Assembly (NCBI RefSeq): GCF_002127585.1
Contig: NZ_NEGZ01000013.1
Span: forward strand, 24,770-88,769
Origin: Janthinobacterium sp. GW458P
GTDB lineage: Bacteria > Pseudomonadota > Gammaproteobacteria > Burkholderiales > Burkholderiaceae_D
Reading direction: 5' to 3'
Length of the DNA: 64,000 bases
Shown here: piece by piece, positions 47,818 to 57,943 of the stretch
Numbering within the stretch: position 1 is the stretch's first letter
Layout of the letters: each line of letters begins with the position of its first letter
Made by a program: the position numbers and the translations under genes
Notes under the pieces: generated by a model
The model's input: only the letters and a program-made list of their open reading frames with translations
The model's database searches: none
Told to the model about the DNA's origin: nothing

Positions 47818-48912
47818 ATGTCAGGCAAAAGGAAGTTTGTCGCAGGCGTCGTATTGGGTGCCCTGTTGTCGTTGCCCGCCTTCGCGGCGCAGGACGCCGC
47901 CTTGAAAGCAGCCGATCGCGCCGCGGTCGTGCAGGCGCTGGCGGAGAAAATGAACGCGAATTACATCGATCCCGCCGTGGCCGAACGGGTCGGCAGCGCG
48001 ATCGCCAGGAAAAATGCCGAAGGGGGCTATGCGAGCGCCGCCAGCGCGCAGGCGTTCAGTGCGGCCTTGGCGCAGGACTTGCGCGCATTGAGCGGCGACC
48101 TGCATTTCGGCGCCATGCTTGACCAAGGTTTCCGCGAGCGCGGCAACGCCGCCGAGGTGCCCGCGCGCGCCAGGATGGACGAAGCGCGCGAGCAGGCCGG
48201 GCGTTGGGGCTATGGCATCGAGAAGGTCGAACGCCTTCCCGGCAACGTCGGCTACATCGAGCTGCGCGGCTTCGGGCGCACGGAATTCGTCGGCCCGGCC
48301 TACTCGGCGGCCATGTCGCTGATGGCGGGAACGGAGGCGCTGATCCTCGACCTGCGCCGCAACGGCGGCGGCAGCCCGTCCAGCGTGGCTTACCTGATCA
48401 GCCATTTCTTCCCGCTCGGCGACGAGCGTCACCTGATCGACATATACAATCGCCCGAGCGATACGACACGGCAGATCTTTACCGTGGCGACGGTCGCCCA
48501 GCGTTACGACAAGCCCGTGTACGTGCTGACGTCGGCCCGCACGTTTTCGGGCGGGGAAGACTGCGCCTACAGCTTCCAGGCGCAGAAGCGCGGCACGGTG
48601 GTCGGGGAAACCACGGGCGGCGGCTCCAATCCCGTGGGCCGGTTCAGCGTGGGGCAGGGCATCGTGGTCGTGATTCCCACCTCGCGCACGACCAATTTCG
48701 TCACCAAGACCAATTGGGAGCACGTCGGCGTCAAACCGGACATCGCCGTGCCCGCGGCGCAGGCGCTGCAGACGGCGCATGTCGCCATCCTGCGCAACTT
48801 GGTGTCGTCCGAAAAGGACGGCGACGAGCGCAAGGAACTGCAGCGCGTGCTGGCGATGGCCGAGAAGGGGGAGTCCGACAAGCCTGTCTACACGCTCAGG
48901 GGCGAGCGTTGA
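47818..48912 (+). CDS. S41 family peptidase (IRBP/TSP-like), exported
   Basis: 364 residues with a signal peptide (KFVAGVVLGALLSLPAFAA). N-terminal helical IRBP-like domain, then the tail-specific protease fold: IELRGFG, LILDLRRNGGG, and VLTSARTFSGGEDCAYSFQAQKRGTVVGETTGGG with the catalytic serine in FSGGE. There is no clear PDZ domain, unlike C-terminal processing peptidases. Strong GGAGG ribosome-binding site. The upstream gap holds an AT-rich stretch with ATAAG-TG-CTTAT (47697 region), possibly its promoter. Periplasmic or secreted; substrate unknown. Confidence 0.88.
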   Translation: MSGKRKFVAGVVLGALLSLPAFAAQDAALKAADRAAVVQALAEKMNANYIDPAVAERVGSAIARKNAEGGYASAASAQAFSAALAQDLRALSGDLHFGAMLDQGFRERGNAAEVPARARMDEAREQAGRWGYGIEKVERLPGNVGYIELRGFGRTEFVGPAYSAAMSLMAGTEALILDLRRNGGGSPSSVAYLISHFFPLGDERHLIDIYNRPSDTTRQIFTVATVAQRYDKPVYVLTSARTFSGGEDCAYSFQAQKRGTVVGETTGGGSNPVGRFSVGQGIVVVIPTSRTTNFVTKTNWEHVGVKPDIAVPAAQALQTAHVAILRNLVSSEKDGDERKELQRVLAMAEKGESDKPVYTLRGER

Positions 48913-49204
48913 TCTAACCGCTGCGCGGGCGGGAAGTGCCGGCCCTGCGCGCCGGGTACGACGGTGACCGGCGCACACCCACGGCCAAGCCGGCGCGGCG
49001 CCGATACGCTGGGCACTGCGCCCGGTCAGGCGACCTGGAATGCGCACATGGCCAGATACAAGGCCCGCTGGGTGCTCACGGCGTGCGTGCAGCACGTGAC
49101 GTCAGCGCCGGCTTTATCGTCCTCGAAGGCCGTCATGTACGGCGGTTTGGACCCCAAAGCGGACGTTTACAGATCGACTTCTCAAGTTCAAAGTCGTTGT
49201 TCAG
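48913..49204. other. Intergenic stretch without a supported gene
   Basis: GC-rich near the S41 peptidase and falling in GC toward 49.2 kb. A 36-codon minus-strand ORF at 49026-49136 has no ribosome-binding site and is not called. No hairpin terminator with a T-run seen. Confidence 0.4.
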
Positions 49205-49633
49205 CTAATCGTCGCCATCGCTAACGTCATGAGGACCATAGATGTCGAGATCGAACTTGATTCCGCGTGAACCAAGCGCAAGCATGGTTTCCGGACTGAG
49301 GGAGAGGCCGTCGTTCGTGCTCTGCATGAACGCGCCACAAAACATGTCTACGTCACAGGAAGAGGTCAGGGCCTGCCAGACCATGAGATCGTCAGTCATT
49401 TTGGCCATCAACCATTTGATCTGACCATCAAGGTCTTCCGGCTCCGTCCTATCAGCCGTAAGAAAGCAACTCCTGCAGGTCATTGTTCGCTCCCTTCCAG
49501 AAGGATACTTGATCACTTCTCCCTTTACTCTTGCTTGGGTTGGTTCGCATTTCAACATGCGCGAGATTTCCGCCGGCTGGAGTTTGTCACCAAAAATTCT
49601 TAGGCTTGCTGCTGATTGACGGAGTAGTCCCAT
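49205..49633 (-). CDS. DUF4279 domain protein
   Basis: 142 residues. SAASLRIFGDKLQPAEISRMLKCEPTQARVKGEV at the N-terminus and FDLDIYGPHDV at the C-terminus match the DUF4279 pattern (a small alpha/beta domain, sometimes found near toxin-immunity loci). Two cysteines sit in TCRSCF. GC content is below that of the core genes. It is last of four same-strand small genes at 49.2-50.9 kb. Function unknown; an immunity role is only a possibility. Confidence 0.7.
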   Translation of the reverse strand: MGLLRQSAASLRIFGDKLQPAEISRMLKCEPTQARVKGEVIKYPSGRERTMTCRSCFLTADRTEPEDLDGQIKWLMAKMTDDLMVWQALTSSCDVDMFCGAFMQSTNDGLSLSPETMLALGSRGIKFDLDIYGPHDVSDGDD

Positions 49634-49716
49634 AATTTAGTGTGATCGTTCGTTATACCGAGTTAAAAGGTCGGTTTCGGTTGATGCTTCAAAGTCCGTT
49701 TTTGGCCGATTACCGC

Positions 49717-50031
49717 CTAGCCGAAAACCTGTATATACCAATACATTTTCGGAGCAGCAAACCAACTTTCATTCCTGGCATTTCTAAACTGAGCCAGCTG
49801 TTTCATGGGTATTTGATACCGGGCAAAAAGCGCTAGCAAGTCCCGCAAGGACGCTTGACTGAGGTTCGAAGATTTCATCACAAGAGCATCCTGCTCCCAG
49901 CGAAGCGTGCCCGAAATTTGCATGCCCCACTCGAACAAATGTCGTTCGTCAAGTTGCGAGGCGAAGGTGATACCAGAACAGTCAAGTCGAACCATCAATT
50001 CTTTCCATTCTTTGCTCTGATTGCGGTCCAA
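49717..50031 (-). CDS. Hypothetical protein, 104 residues
   Basis: Starts MDRNQSKEWKELMVRLDC and ends YWYIQVFG. Mixed alpha/beta composition, no signal peptide or membrane segment, tryptophan-rich. I recognise no family. Size, composition, low GC and its place among other small same-strand unknowns resemble orphan immunity-type proteins, but there is no toxin next to it. Confidence 0.55.
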   Translation of the reverse strand: MDRNQSKEWKELMVRLDCSGITFASQLDERHLFEWGMQISGTLRWEQDALVMKSSNLSQASLRDLLALFARYQIPMKQLAQFRNARNESWFAAPKMYWYIQVFG

Positions 50032-50107
50032 TGGCGCTTCTGGCCGCTTCTGGCCGACTTCGGTCGCTAGCGACTATATGCCCCAAAGCGGCAGGTACTG
50101 AATATGT

Positions 50108-50443
50108 CTATGCTCGCTTGCCACGTTGACATGAAAACATCAGAAACTCAACATTTTCTGGTTCCGCAAGCCACCTTGCTGCGATTTCGGCGCCGGGATT
50201 TTCTACGTTCAGTACGGCTATGTCGGATTGCCACTCTTTATCGTCCGGATTACCGAATCCGACCTTGCAGCCGGAATGAATAAGGGCATTGACCACGCGT
50301 GCCACGACTGACGGAAGCTCGTCACTTGTATAGTTCGCCCACCGAACCTCCGCTAGTGATATATCCGAACCAATATAACTTATGGCAAGGTGACATTTTT
50401 CGCTTGCGCCTCTGTTGCGATCTTGGATTCGAGCAGTTTCCAC
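50108..50443 (-). CDS. Hypothetical protein, 111 residues
   Basis: Contains CHLAISYIGSDISLAEVRW, ALIHSGCKVGFGNPDDKEW and a C-terminal FLMFSCQRGKR. The only start that gives a full frame is a GTG at 50443, overlapping the upstream gene by 64 bases; the true start may be a rarer codon just after that gene's stop. Not recognised. It may be a small globular cytoplasmic protein, lower in GC than the core genome. Confidence 0.45.
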   Translation of the reverse strand: METARIQDRNRGASEKCHLAISYIGSDISLAEVRWANYTSDELPSVVARVVNALIHSGCKVGFGNPDDKEWQSDIAVLNVENPGAEIAARWLAEPENVEFLMFSCQRGKRA

Positions 50444-50904
50444 GCTCGTTCTAACGCAGCATATAAAACATCGGCTTTACTGATGGTAGTTGGTCCAAGC
50501 AAACAGTTGGCACGTATTTCAGCAGATTTGTTGCCACCAGCCATGAAAGGAATACCGTCCAATGACAATAGTTGTACCTTGAAATCGCTGGCAGCTTTCT
50601 TGCGTTCGGCCTCCAGCGCTCTGGCGTCGTCATCGGTAATGCTGGCCTTGACCATAAAGACTGAAGCCTCCACCTCTGTCCATGTACCTGCTTTAATCAG
50701 CACAGCTTTCATCCCATTCAGCTTGGCGCGGTAGTACTTATCCTGGTTTTTGAATTTTTCTAGCGCGCCATTCAATTCGCCCTTAAAGCCTGCAGCATAC
50801 TGCTGTGCGAATTCGGGGCGATCACAGTCCTCGTTATGTCCCGCTTGAGCTTGAGTATTCAGCAAGGAGGTCGATAGCAGTAGCGCAGCGGAAATTATTC
50901 TCAT
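50380..50904 (-). CDS. Exported hypothetical protein, 174 residues
   Basis: A signal peptide (MRIISAALLLSTSLLNTQAQA, cleavage after AQA) is followed by a mostly helical domain with two cysteines (EDCDRPE and RANCLLG) that could form a disulfide. Lys-rich C-terminal helix. No family recognised. First of four small minus-strand genes. Composition is lower in GC than the neighbours on either side, as for the rest of the cluster. Confidence 0.6.
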   Translation of the reverse strand: MRIISAALLLSTSLLNTQAQAGHNEDCDRPEFAQQYAAGFKGELNGALEKFKNQDKYYRAKLNGMKAVLIKAGTWTEVEASVFMVKASITDDDARALEAERKKAASDFKVQLLSLDGIPFMAGGNKSAEIRANCLLGPTTISKADVLYAALERAWKLLESKIATEAQAKNVTLP

Positions 50905-51023
50905 GAATATGGACTATAAAATAATGATTATGACATTGGTCCGCAATGCGGCTATGTCTGTTATTGGCCGCAAACGGGCTCCAAGCAAGCTACATGCCCA
51001 GCCTGGCTAAAAAGTGGTGCCTG

Positions 51024-51221
51024 CTAAGGCGCAGGCGAAGATGACACTGCCGGGGCGCTGGCGTTCACGCCATCGATAAAGCCTTCAGAAAATTCATCCC
51101 ATGCGCCGCAGACCAGCCACAGACAAGCTGCGAAGGCAAGCAGTTTTCGATCGTTTTTCCTGAAGCCGAAAATGAGCAGGGCAGCACCTGCGACAAAGAA
51201 TAAGGGAGTGACAATATACAT
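51024..51221 (-). CDS. Small membrane protein, 65 residues
   Basis: Two hydrophobic segments (IVTPLFFVAGAALLIFGF and LLAFAACLWLVCGAW) joined by a charged turn RKNDRK, then a Ser/Pro/Ala-rich tail. Start MYIVTPL at 51221. Likely inner membrane. Not recognised. The longer frame to 51460 is a different reading frame and not supported. Confidence 0.5.
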   Translation of the reverse strand: MYIVTPLFFVAGAALLIFGFRKNDRKLLAFAACLWLVCGAWDEFSEGFIDGVNASAPAVSSSPAP

Positions 51222-51535
51222 GCAGAGCCTTCGATTGATTGTTCATTGCTAATTTTCATAAACAGCCAGACGCACTGCGACAGCGTCGCGTCATGCCCGG
51301 GCGGCTCGTGGTTGCGAGCAGCAGGGTAACAAATTGCCAAGAGGAAAAATTCACACATTGTCACATGGGTGCGCATGGGCGCCAGCCCAGGCTCGGCACA
51401 GGCCGGCGCATGCGATTGTTGCTTTTCGATTAATGAAAAGGTGTTGTCAGGCGCGCTCAACCCGAAAGCAGGGGGTGGGGGCTGACCTCCAGGGCCGCCC
51501 CCCGGAAGATAAACAGGCCAGCGAGCAGGCGCCAG
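51222..51535. other. Intergenic stretch without a supported gene
   Basis: About 314 bases between the small membrane gene and the stop of the response regulator. GC rises back to the core value across it. I see no RNA gene, repeat shared with the rest of the window, or T-run terminator. Confidence 0.4.
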
Positions 51536-53161
51536 TCAGGTCGCAATACCGTACTTGTGCTGCGTGGCCGCATACTGCTGCCGGAGCGACTCCAGCTGCG
51601 GATGCCTGGGGTCGATCTTGCGGATCATCTGCATCTGGTGCTGCGCCTGTTCGGCCAGCGGCGCTTCCCAGCCCAGCATATTGAGCTGGCGCAAGATGGC
51701 GTCGACGGAAGCGAACAGCACGGGCAGGTTGCCAGGCGTCTTGCGCAGGGCCTGGCGCAGCACGAAGACGGCGCCCTTGAGCTCTCCGCTTTCCGCCTTG
51801 CTGGCCGCGTCCTGCATCAGTTCCTGCACCTGGTGCGTGATTTGCTGGCCCATGCCTTGCGCCAGGTCATGCCGGCCCGCTTTCTCAAACACGTCCACGG
51901 CCGCTTCCATCGTCACGTCGCTGTCCGCTTCATTGACGAGTTTCATCATGACCTCGGACGCCGCCTGCTCCAGGTTGTTCTTCAGGCAGCTCTGCACGAG
52001 GCCCACCTTCAGCTGGGTCGACAGGCCGTGCGCGCCGTCGAGGGCGGCGGCGGCCAGCTGCAGTTCGTTGGCGGCGGCGATGTCGTTGCCCGACAATTCA
52101 TGCAGCATGGCGGCCGAGATGGCGCGGCACGCTTCCACGTTGGCGTCGCCGCGCAGCGAGCGCTCCATGTCGCGCAGCACGCCGCTGGCCTGTGGCGCGT
52201 CGCCCTTCTTGACCAGCGTTTTCACCAGGTTGACGTGGTCTTCCGGGTCGCGGAACTCCGAATACTTGGCTTTGGTGACCACCTGCTTGTAGGCCCGCTC
52301 GGCCGCGCCTATGTCGCCCGTGTCGAAGGCGATGCCGCCCAGGTGGCGCAGGCGGCGCACCATGTGCGGCGAAATGGCCACCGCGTCCTCAAGGATTTTC
52401 TTCGCCTGTATCTGCTGGCCCATGGCTTCGTGGTTTTTCGCCAGCAAGTCGTAGGCGGCCATGTAGCGGGGATTGACTTCCACCAGTTCCAGCAGCGCGT
52501 CCTGCGCCTCTTCGTGGCGCTGCTGTTCGAACAGGGTGCGCGCCAGTCCCAGGTGGGCCCAGGCCATGGGGCGCGAGGCCAGCATGTCGGCGTAGATCTG
52601 TTCCGCTTCCGTCCATTCGCCGAGCGACAAATGCAGCTCGGCGCGCAGGCGGGCGAAATCGGCCGCCAGGCGCGGGTGCTGCAATTCGGCCGCGCGGCAG
52701 CTCTTCACGGCTTCGCGCAAATCGCCCTTGTCGATCAGCTGGTAGGTGGGCAGGAAGAGGGCGCGCCGTTCGATGGCGCGCGCGATGCGCCCGCTCAGCA
52801 CATCGACGGTAAACGGCTTCAATATATAGTCGGACGGGGTCAGCTCGGCCGCGCTGATCACCTTGCTGTGGATGGCTTCCGACGTGAGCATGATGAAGAT
52901 CGTCCACAGGCCGATCAGTTTGTGATGGCGCAAGTCTTCCAGCAATTGCTGTCCATCCTGGCCGTCCGTGCCGCTGCCCAGGTCGTATTCGCACAGGATG
53001 ATGTCGAACGGCTTCTTCGTCAGCAGGCGGATGGCCGTGCCGGAATTGATCGCGTATTCCACCTTGGTGATGGCCGCCTGGTTCAGCATATTGTGCAGAT
53101 TGCCCCGCATGCTGGGGTTCGGGTCGACGATCAGGACAGATAAGTCGCTATGTTCTGGCAT
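51536..53161 (-). CDS. Response regulator receiver protein with TPR repeats
   Basis: 541 residues. N-terminal receiver domain (about 8-130): SVLIVDPNPSMR with the acidic pocket, IILCEYDLGSG with the phosphorylated Asp, and DYILKPFT with the conserved Lys. The rest is helical tetratricopeptide-like repeats (ADFARLRAELHLSLGEWTEAEQIY and following units), with no DNA-binding or enzymatic output. It probably relays phosphorylation to a protein partner. No histidine kinase is adjacent. Confidence 0.9.
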   Translation of the reverse strand: MPEHSDLSVLIVDPNPSMRGNLHNMLNQAAITKVEYAINSGTAIRLLTKKPFDIILCEYDLGSGTDGQDGQQLLEDLRHHKLIGLWTIFIMLTSEAIHSKVISAAELTPSDYILKPFTVDVLSGRIARAIERRALFLPTYQLIDKGDLREAVKSCRAAELQHPRLAADFARLRAELHLSLGEWTEAEQIYADMLASRPMAWAHLGLARTLFEQQRHEEAQDALLELVEVNPRYMAAYDLLAKNHEAMGQQIQAKKILEDAVAISPHMVRRLRHLGGIAFDTGDIGAAERAYKQVVTKAKYSEFRDPEDHVNLVKTLVKKGDAPQASGVLRDMERSLRGDANVEACRAISAAMLHELSGNDIAAANELQLAAAALDGAHGLSTQLKVGLVQSCLKNNLEQAASEVMMKLVNEADSDVTMEAAVDVFEKAGRHDLAQGMGQQITHQVQELMQDAASKAESGELKGAVFVLRQALRKTPGNLPVLFASVDAILRQLNMLGWEAPLAEQAQHQMQMIRKIDPRHPQLESLRQQYAATQHKYGIAT

Positions 53162-53690
53162 TGTTCAGCTCTCGTTCATCTGTGTGGTCATCCGCGGCGC
53201 CATTCTTGTATGTGCCTGGCAGAATTGTTTTTTGTCAGCATACTGCAAAGCCGCCCGGCCTTGCCAGCAAAATGCATGCAATCGGGCATCGGGCGCGGGG
53301 GCAGGCGTGCCCGGCGGCGTCCGGCGTTGTATTTCACGACATGGGCAGCTGTCGCAAGGGCGCTGCGCCTCTCGTTCGGCGCGCAGTTGACTAGCGTGAT
53401 AGTATTCTAAAAGCAACTATCGTTGGCTGCCGCGCCATGCCGCGGCCAGGATGCGCAAGGCCGTAGCGGGCGGCTTGTCTCTGTCCGGTGTTGATACCCG
53501 TCATGCGCGTTGCTGATCTTTGCGCCAGCGCCGCCGCCATGCCCCTCGCGCCTGGCGGCGACAGCGCACGGCAGCACGCCTGTATTGGTGTCGATCGGCA
53601 AGGGCGTGGCCGAACCGGAGCGGGGATGTTGCAAGTTGGCAAAAACTGCCGGTTTCAGGGGCAAAATGGCCGCAAAGCCATAAGTTCCGG
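53162..53690. other. Intergenic stretch without a supported gene
   Basis: Between the divergent response regulator and purL. Several short frames exist but none has a ribosome-binding site or family pattern. A TTGACT near 53384 is the only -35-like element noted. Confidence 0.4.
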
Positions 53691-53719
53691 TAATAAAGCA
53701 GGGGTAAAACGGGTATAAT
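53691..53719 (+). promoter_or_regulatory. Probable purL promoter
   Basis: A perfect TATAAT at 53714-53719, with TAATAA at 53691-53696 as a weak -35 (17-base spacer). It is 86 bases before the chosen purL start. Confidence 0.5.
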
Positions 53720-53804
53720 GCGCGCAAAGGAAATTTGCCGTACGAAAGATATTGTCATACCTACCTTTAACCCGCAGCCACGCTGCATCAACCACCTTCC
53801 AACC

Positions 53805-56800
53805 ATGTTGATACTGCCGGGTTCCAATGCCCTGTCCCATTTCCGTAGCCACCGTCTGTTAAGCCAACTGCAAGCCGTCTCGCCTGCGATCGTTGCCGTA
53901 CAAGCACGCTATGTCCATTTCATCGATGCCAGCGCGCCCCTCACGGCCGACGACAGCACGCGCCTTGGCGCCTTGCTGACATACGGCGAGCCGGCCCACG
54001 CTGACAATACGGAAGGCGCTGCCGAAGAATTCTTCGTCATCCCCCGTTTCGGCACGATTTCGCCGTGGGCCTCGAAAGCCACCGACATCGCGCACAACTG
54101 CGGCATGGCGCACATCAAGCGCGTCGAACGCGGCATCGCCTTCCGCATCAACCTGAAATCGGGCATCCTGGGCAGCGCCATCGGCGCCGGCAAACTGACG
54201 GACGAGCAGGTACAGGCCGTGGCCGACCTGCTGCACGACCGCATGACGGAATCCGTGCTGCGCAGCGCCGACGACGCCAGGGACCTGTTCCGCACGCTGG
54301 AAGCGCGTCCGCTCGAATCGATCGACTTGCTGGGGCAGGGCAAGGCCGCGCTGGAAACGGCGAACGTCGAGCTGGGCCTGGCGATGTCGGAAGACGAAAT
54401 CGACTACCTGGACGCCGCCTTCACCAAGGCCGGCCGCAACCCGACGGACGTGGAACTGATGATGTTTGCGCAGGCGAACAGCGAGCATTGCCGCCACAAG
54501 ATCTTCAACGCCGACTGGACCATCGACGGCGTGGCGCAGCCCAAGTCGCTGTTCGGCATGATCAAGAACACGCACGAACTGCAGCCGAAGGGCACCATCG
54601 TCGCCTACAGCGACAACTCGTCCATCATGGAAGGCGCCACGGTCTCGCGCTTCTACCCGCGCGGCGCCAGCCACGAATACGCGGCTTCCACGGAACTGAC
54701 GCACACGCTGATGAAGGTGGAAACGCATAACCACCCGACGGCCATCTCTCCTTTCCCTGGCGCCTCCACGGGCGCGGGCGGCGAGATCCGCGACGAAGGC
54801 GCGACGGGCCGCGGCGCCAAGCCGAAGGCCGGTTTGACGGGTTTTACGGTATCGAACCTGTCGCTGCCGGACGCCGTGCGCAGCTGGGAAACGGCCGCTT
54901 CCGTGACGGCGCCATTGGCCGCGCGTACTGAGGCGGATCAATACGGCAAGCCGGAACGCATCGCTTCGCCCCTGCAGATCATGATCGAAGGCCCGCTGGG
55001 CGGCGCCGCGTTCTCGAACGAATTCGGCCGTCCTGTCCTGGGCGGCTACTTCCGCACCTATGAACAGAACGTCGGCGCAGACAAAGATGCCGTGTTCGGC
55101 TACCACAAGCCCATCATGATCGCGGGCGGCATCGGCAATATCTCGGCGCAGCACACGCACAAGAACGACATCCCCGTCGGCAGCCTGCTGGTGCAGCTGG
55201 GTGGCCCGGGCATGCGCATCGGCATGGGCGGCAGCGCCGCCTCGTCGATGACAACCGGCAGCAACACGGCCGACCTGGACTTCGACTCCGTCCAGCGCGG
55301 CAATCCGGAAATGGAACGCCGCGCCCAGGAAGTCATCAACGCCTGCTGGCAAATGGGCGCGGACAACCCGATCATCTCCATCCACGACGTGGGTGCGGGC
55401 GGCTTGTCGAACGCTTTCCCGGAAATCACCAACGACGCCAAGCGCGGCGCGATTTTCGACCTGCGCAAGATCCCGCTGGAAGAATCGGGCATGGCGCCGA
55501 AGGAAATCTGGAGCAATGAATCGCAGGAACGCTACGTCCTCGCCATTGCGCCGGAAAGCCTGCCCCTGTTCAAAGCCATGTGCGAACGCGAACGCTGCCT
55601 GTTCGCCGCCGTGGGTGTGGCCACCGAAGAACGCCAGCTCAAACTGATCGACCCGGAACTGGGCAATGAACCGGTCGACATGCCGATGGATGTCTTGCTG
55701 GGCAAGCCGCCGAAGATGCAGCGCGACGTGGTCCACGTGGCCAACGACTTCCCGGCGATTGACCTGACGGGCATGGACCTGGTTGATGTAGCGCAAAAAG
55801 TGCTGCTGCTGCCGACCGTGGCCGACAAATCGTTCCTGATCACCATCGGCGACCGCAGCGTGGGCGGCATGACCGTGCGCGACCAGATGGTGGGACCGTG
55901 GCAGGTGCCGGTGGCCGATTGCGCCGTCACCACCATGAGCTTCGAGGGCTACCTGGGCGAAGCGATGGCCATGGGCGAACGCACGCCGCTGGCCGTCATC
56001 GACGCGGCAGCTTCGGGCCGCATGGCCGTGGGCGAAGCCGTCACCAACATCGCCGCCGCCGCGATTGCCGATATTTCCGACATCAAGCTGTCCGCCAACT
56101 GGATGGCCGCCTGCGGCCAGCCTGGCCAGGACGCGGCCCTGTACGACACGGTCAAGGCCGTCGGCATGGACCTGTGCCCGGCGCTGGGCATCAGCATCCC
56201 CGTCGGCAAGGATTCGCTGTCGATGCGCACGACGTGGAAAGACGAGAACACGGGCGCGGCGAAATCCGTCACGTCGCCGGTCTCCCTGATCGTCTCCTCG
56301 TTCGCGCCGGTAACGGACGTGCGCAAGTCGCTCACGCCGCAGCTGAAAACGGACCAGGGCGACACGTCATTGATCCTGATCGACCTCGGTCGCGGCAAGA
56401 ACCGCCTGGGCGCCTCGGCGCTGGCGCAAGTGTTGCAGCAGTTGGGTAATGAAACGCCGGACGTGGACAGCGCGGAAGACCTGAAAGGCTTCTTCGCCGC
56501 CATCCAGAAGCTCAACAGCGACGACAAGCTGCTGGCCTACCATGACCGTTCGGACGGCGGCCTGTACGCCACCCTGACGGAAATGGCCTTCGCCGGCCAC
56601 ACGGGCATGTCCGTCAACCTCGACATGCTGACCATGGAAGGCGAGCATGCCAGCGACTGGGGCGACGCCAAGAACTGGGCCGGCCAGGTGGCGGAACGCC
56701 GCAACGAACTGACCCTGCGCGCCCTGTTCAGCGAAGAGCTGGGCGCCGTGATCCAGGTGCGCGCGGAAGAAAAGTCGCTCGTCATGGACGTGCTGCGCAC

Positions 56801-57842
56801 CTTCAACCTGGGCGCCTGCAGCCATATCATCGGCAAACTGAATGACCGCGACGTGATCGAATTCACGCGCGACGCCAAGCTCATTTACACCCAGCCGCGC
56901 GCGGACCTGCACCGCCTGTGGAGCGAAACGAGCTGGCGCATCGCCCGCCTGCGCGACAACCCGGCCTGCGCGGACGCCGAATACGACCGCCTGCTGGACG
57001 TGCAGGATCCGGGCATGTCGCCTATCGTCACGTTTGACCAGAACGACAACATCGCCGCGCCATTCATCGCCACCGGCGTGCGTCCCCGTGTCGCCATCCT
57101 GCGCGAGCAGGGCGTCAACTCGCATATCGAGACGGCTTACGTGATGCACCAGGCAGGTTTTACGGCTGTCGACGTGCACATGAGCGACCTGATCGCGGGC
57201 AGAGTGAAACTGGACGACTTCCAGGGCGTCATCGCCGTGGGCGGCTTTTCGTACGGCGACGTGCTGGGCGCGGGCGAAGGCTGGGCGAAGACGATTCTGT
57301 TCAACGCCAGCCTGGCGGAACAGTTCGCGCGCTTCTTCAACCGCACGGACAGCTTCGGCCTCGGCATCTGCAACGGCTGCCAGATGATGAGCAATTTGAA
57401 GTCGATCATCCCCGGCGCCCACGCCTGGCCTAAGTTCACGCGCAACAAGTCGGAGAAATTCGAAGGCCGCTTTGCCATGGTCGAAGTGATGGATTCCCCA
57501 TCGATCTTCTTCAACGGCATGGCCGGCACGCAGGCCGGCATCGCCATCGCCCACGGCGAAGGCTACGCCGACTTCTCGCAAACGGGCGACATCACCCAGG
57601 TCACCAAAGCCATGCGCTTCGTCGACAACAAGGGCGCCGCCACGGAAGCGTACCCGTACAACCCGAACGGCTCGCCGGAAGGCATCACCTCCGTCACTAC
57701 GCCGGACGGCCGCTTTACAGTGTTAATGCCGCACGCGGAGCGCGTGTTCCGCAGCGTCCAGCAGTCCTACCACCCTGAAGCATGGGGCGAGGACTCGCCG
57801 TGGATGCGCATGTTCAGGAATGCACGGAAGTTTGTGGGGTAA
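53805..57842 (+). CDS. purL: Phosphoribosylformylglycinamidine synthase
   Basis: 1,345 residues, the large single-chain proteobacterial enzyme. N-terminal linker domain, then two AIRS-like halves ([34 protein letters not shown]; later [17 protein letters not shown]), and a C-terminal glutamine amidotransferase with the nucleophile in [13 protein letters not shown] and the His/Glu end in [13 protein letters not shown]. Converts FGAR and glutamine to FGAM in purine synthesis. The ATG at 53805 ([14 protein letters not shown]) fits the family; a longer frame starts inside the -10 element and is rejected. No clear ribosome-binding site precedes it. Confidence 0.96.
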   Translation: MLILPGSNALSHFRSHRLLSQLQAVSPAIVAVQARYVHFIDASAPLTADDSTRLGALLTYGEPAHADNTEGAAEEFFVIPRFGTISPWASKATDIAHNCGMAHIKRVERGIAFRINLKSGILGSAIGAGKLTDEQVQAVADLLHDRMTESVLRSADDARDLFRTLEARPLESIDLLGQGKAALETANVELGLAMSEDEIDYLDAAFTKAGRNPTDVELMMFAQANSEHCRHKIFNADWTIDGVAQPKSLFGMIKNTHELQPKGTIVAYSDNSSIMEGATVSRFYPRGASHEYAASTELTHTLMKVETHNHPTAISPFPGASTGAGGEIRDEGATGRGAKPKAGLTGFTVSNLSLPDAVRSWETAASVTAPLAARTEADQYGKPERIASPLQIMIEGPLGGAAFSNEFGRPVLGGYFRTYEQNVGADKDAVFGYHKPIMIAGGIGNISAQHTHKNDIPVGSLLVQLGGPGMRIGMGGSAASSMTTGSNTADLDFDSVQRGNPEMERRAQEVINACWQMGADNPIISIHDVGAGGLSNAFPEITNDAKRGAIFDLRKIPLEESGMAPKEIWSNESQERYVLAIAPESLPLFKAMCERERCLFAAVGVATEERQLKLIDPELGNEPVDMPMDVLLGKPPKMQRDVVHVANDFPAIDLTGMDLVDVAQKVLLLPTVADKSFLITIGDRSVGGMTVRDQMVGPWQVPVADCAVTTMSFEGYLGEAMAMGERTPLAVIDAAASGRMAVGEAVTNIAAAAIADISDIKLSANWMAACGQPGQDAALYDTVKAVGMDLCPALGISIPVGKDSLSMRTTWKDENTGAAKSVTSPVSLIVSSFAPVTDVRKSLTPQLKTDQGDTSLILIDLGRGKNRLGASALAQVLQQLGNETPDVDSAEDLKGFFAAIQKLNSDDKLLAYHDRSDGGLYATLTEMAFAGHTGMSVNLDMLTMEGEHASDWGDAKNWAGQVAERRNELTLRALFSEELGAVIQVRAEEKSLVMDVLRTFNLGACSHIIGKLNDRDVIEFTRDAKLIYTQPRADLHRLWSETSWRIARLRDNPACADAEYDRLLDVQDPGMSPIVTFDQNDNIAAPFIATGVRPRVAILREQGVNSHIETAYVMHQAGFTAVDVHMSDLIAGRVKLDDFQGVIAVGGFSYGDVLGAGEGWAKTILFNASLAEQFARFFNRTDSFGLGICNGCQMMSNLKSIIPGAHAWPKFTRNKSEKFEGRFAMVEVMDSPSIFFNGMAGTQAGIAIAHGEGYADFSQTGDITQVTKAMRFVDNKGAATEAYPYNPNGSPEGITSVTTPDGRFTVLMPHAERVFRSVQQSYHPEAWGEDSPWMRMFRNARKFVG

Positions 57843-57901
57843 TTAGTTCGCTTTCAGCGCGGCGTCTTGGTTCAAGGCGCTGCTGCTGGAGTAGGAATGA
57901 G

Positions 57902-57932
57902 AAAGCCGCTGTCGGGAGACAGCGGCTTTTTT
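57902..57932. terminator. Intrinsic terminator after purL
   Basis: A 12-bp perfect stem AAAGCCGCTGTC / GACAGCGGCTTT with loop GGGA and six T. It lies 12 bases from the stop of the convergent AT-rich ATPase gene. Confidence 0.9.
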
Positions 57933-57943
57933 ATGGGCGAAAT

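Noticed and set aside
49026..49136. 36-codon minus-strand ORF after the S41 peptidase
   Set aside because: No ribosome-binding site and no recognisable product.
53718..53804. 29-codon N-terminal extension of PurL
   Set aside because: Its ATG lies on the promoter -10 (TATAATG) and the extension does not look like the family N-terminus.
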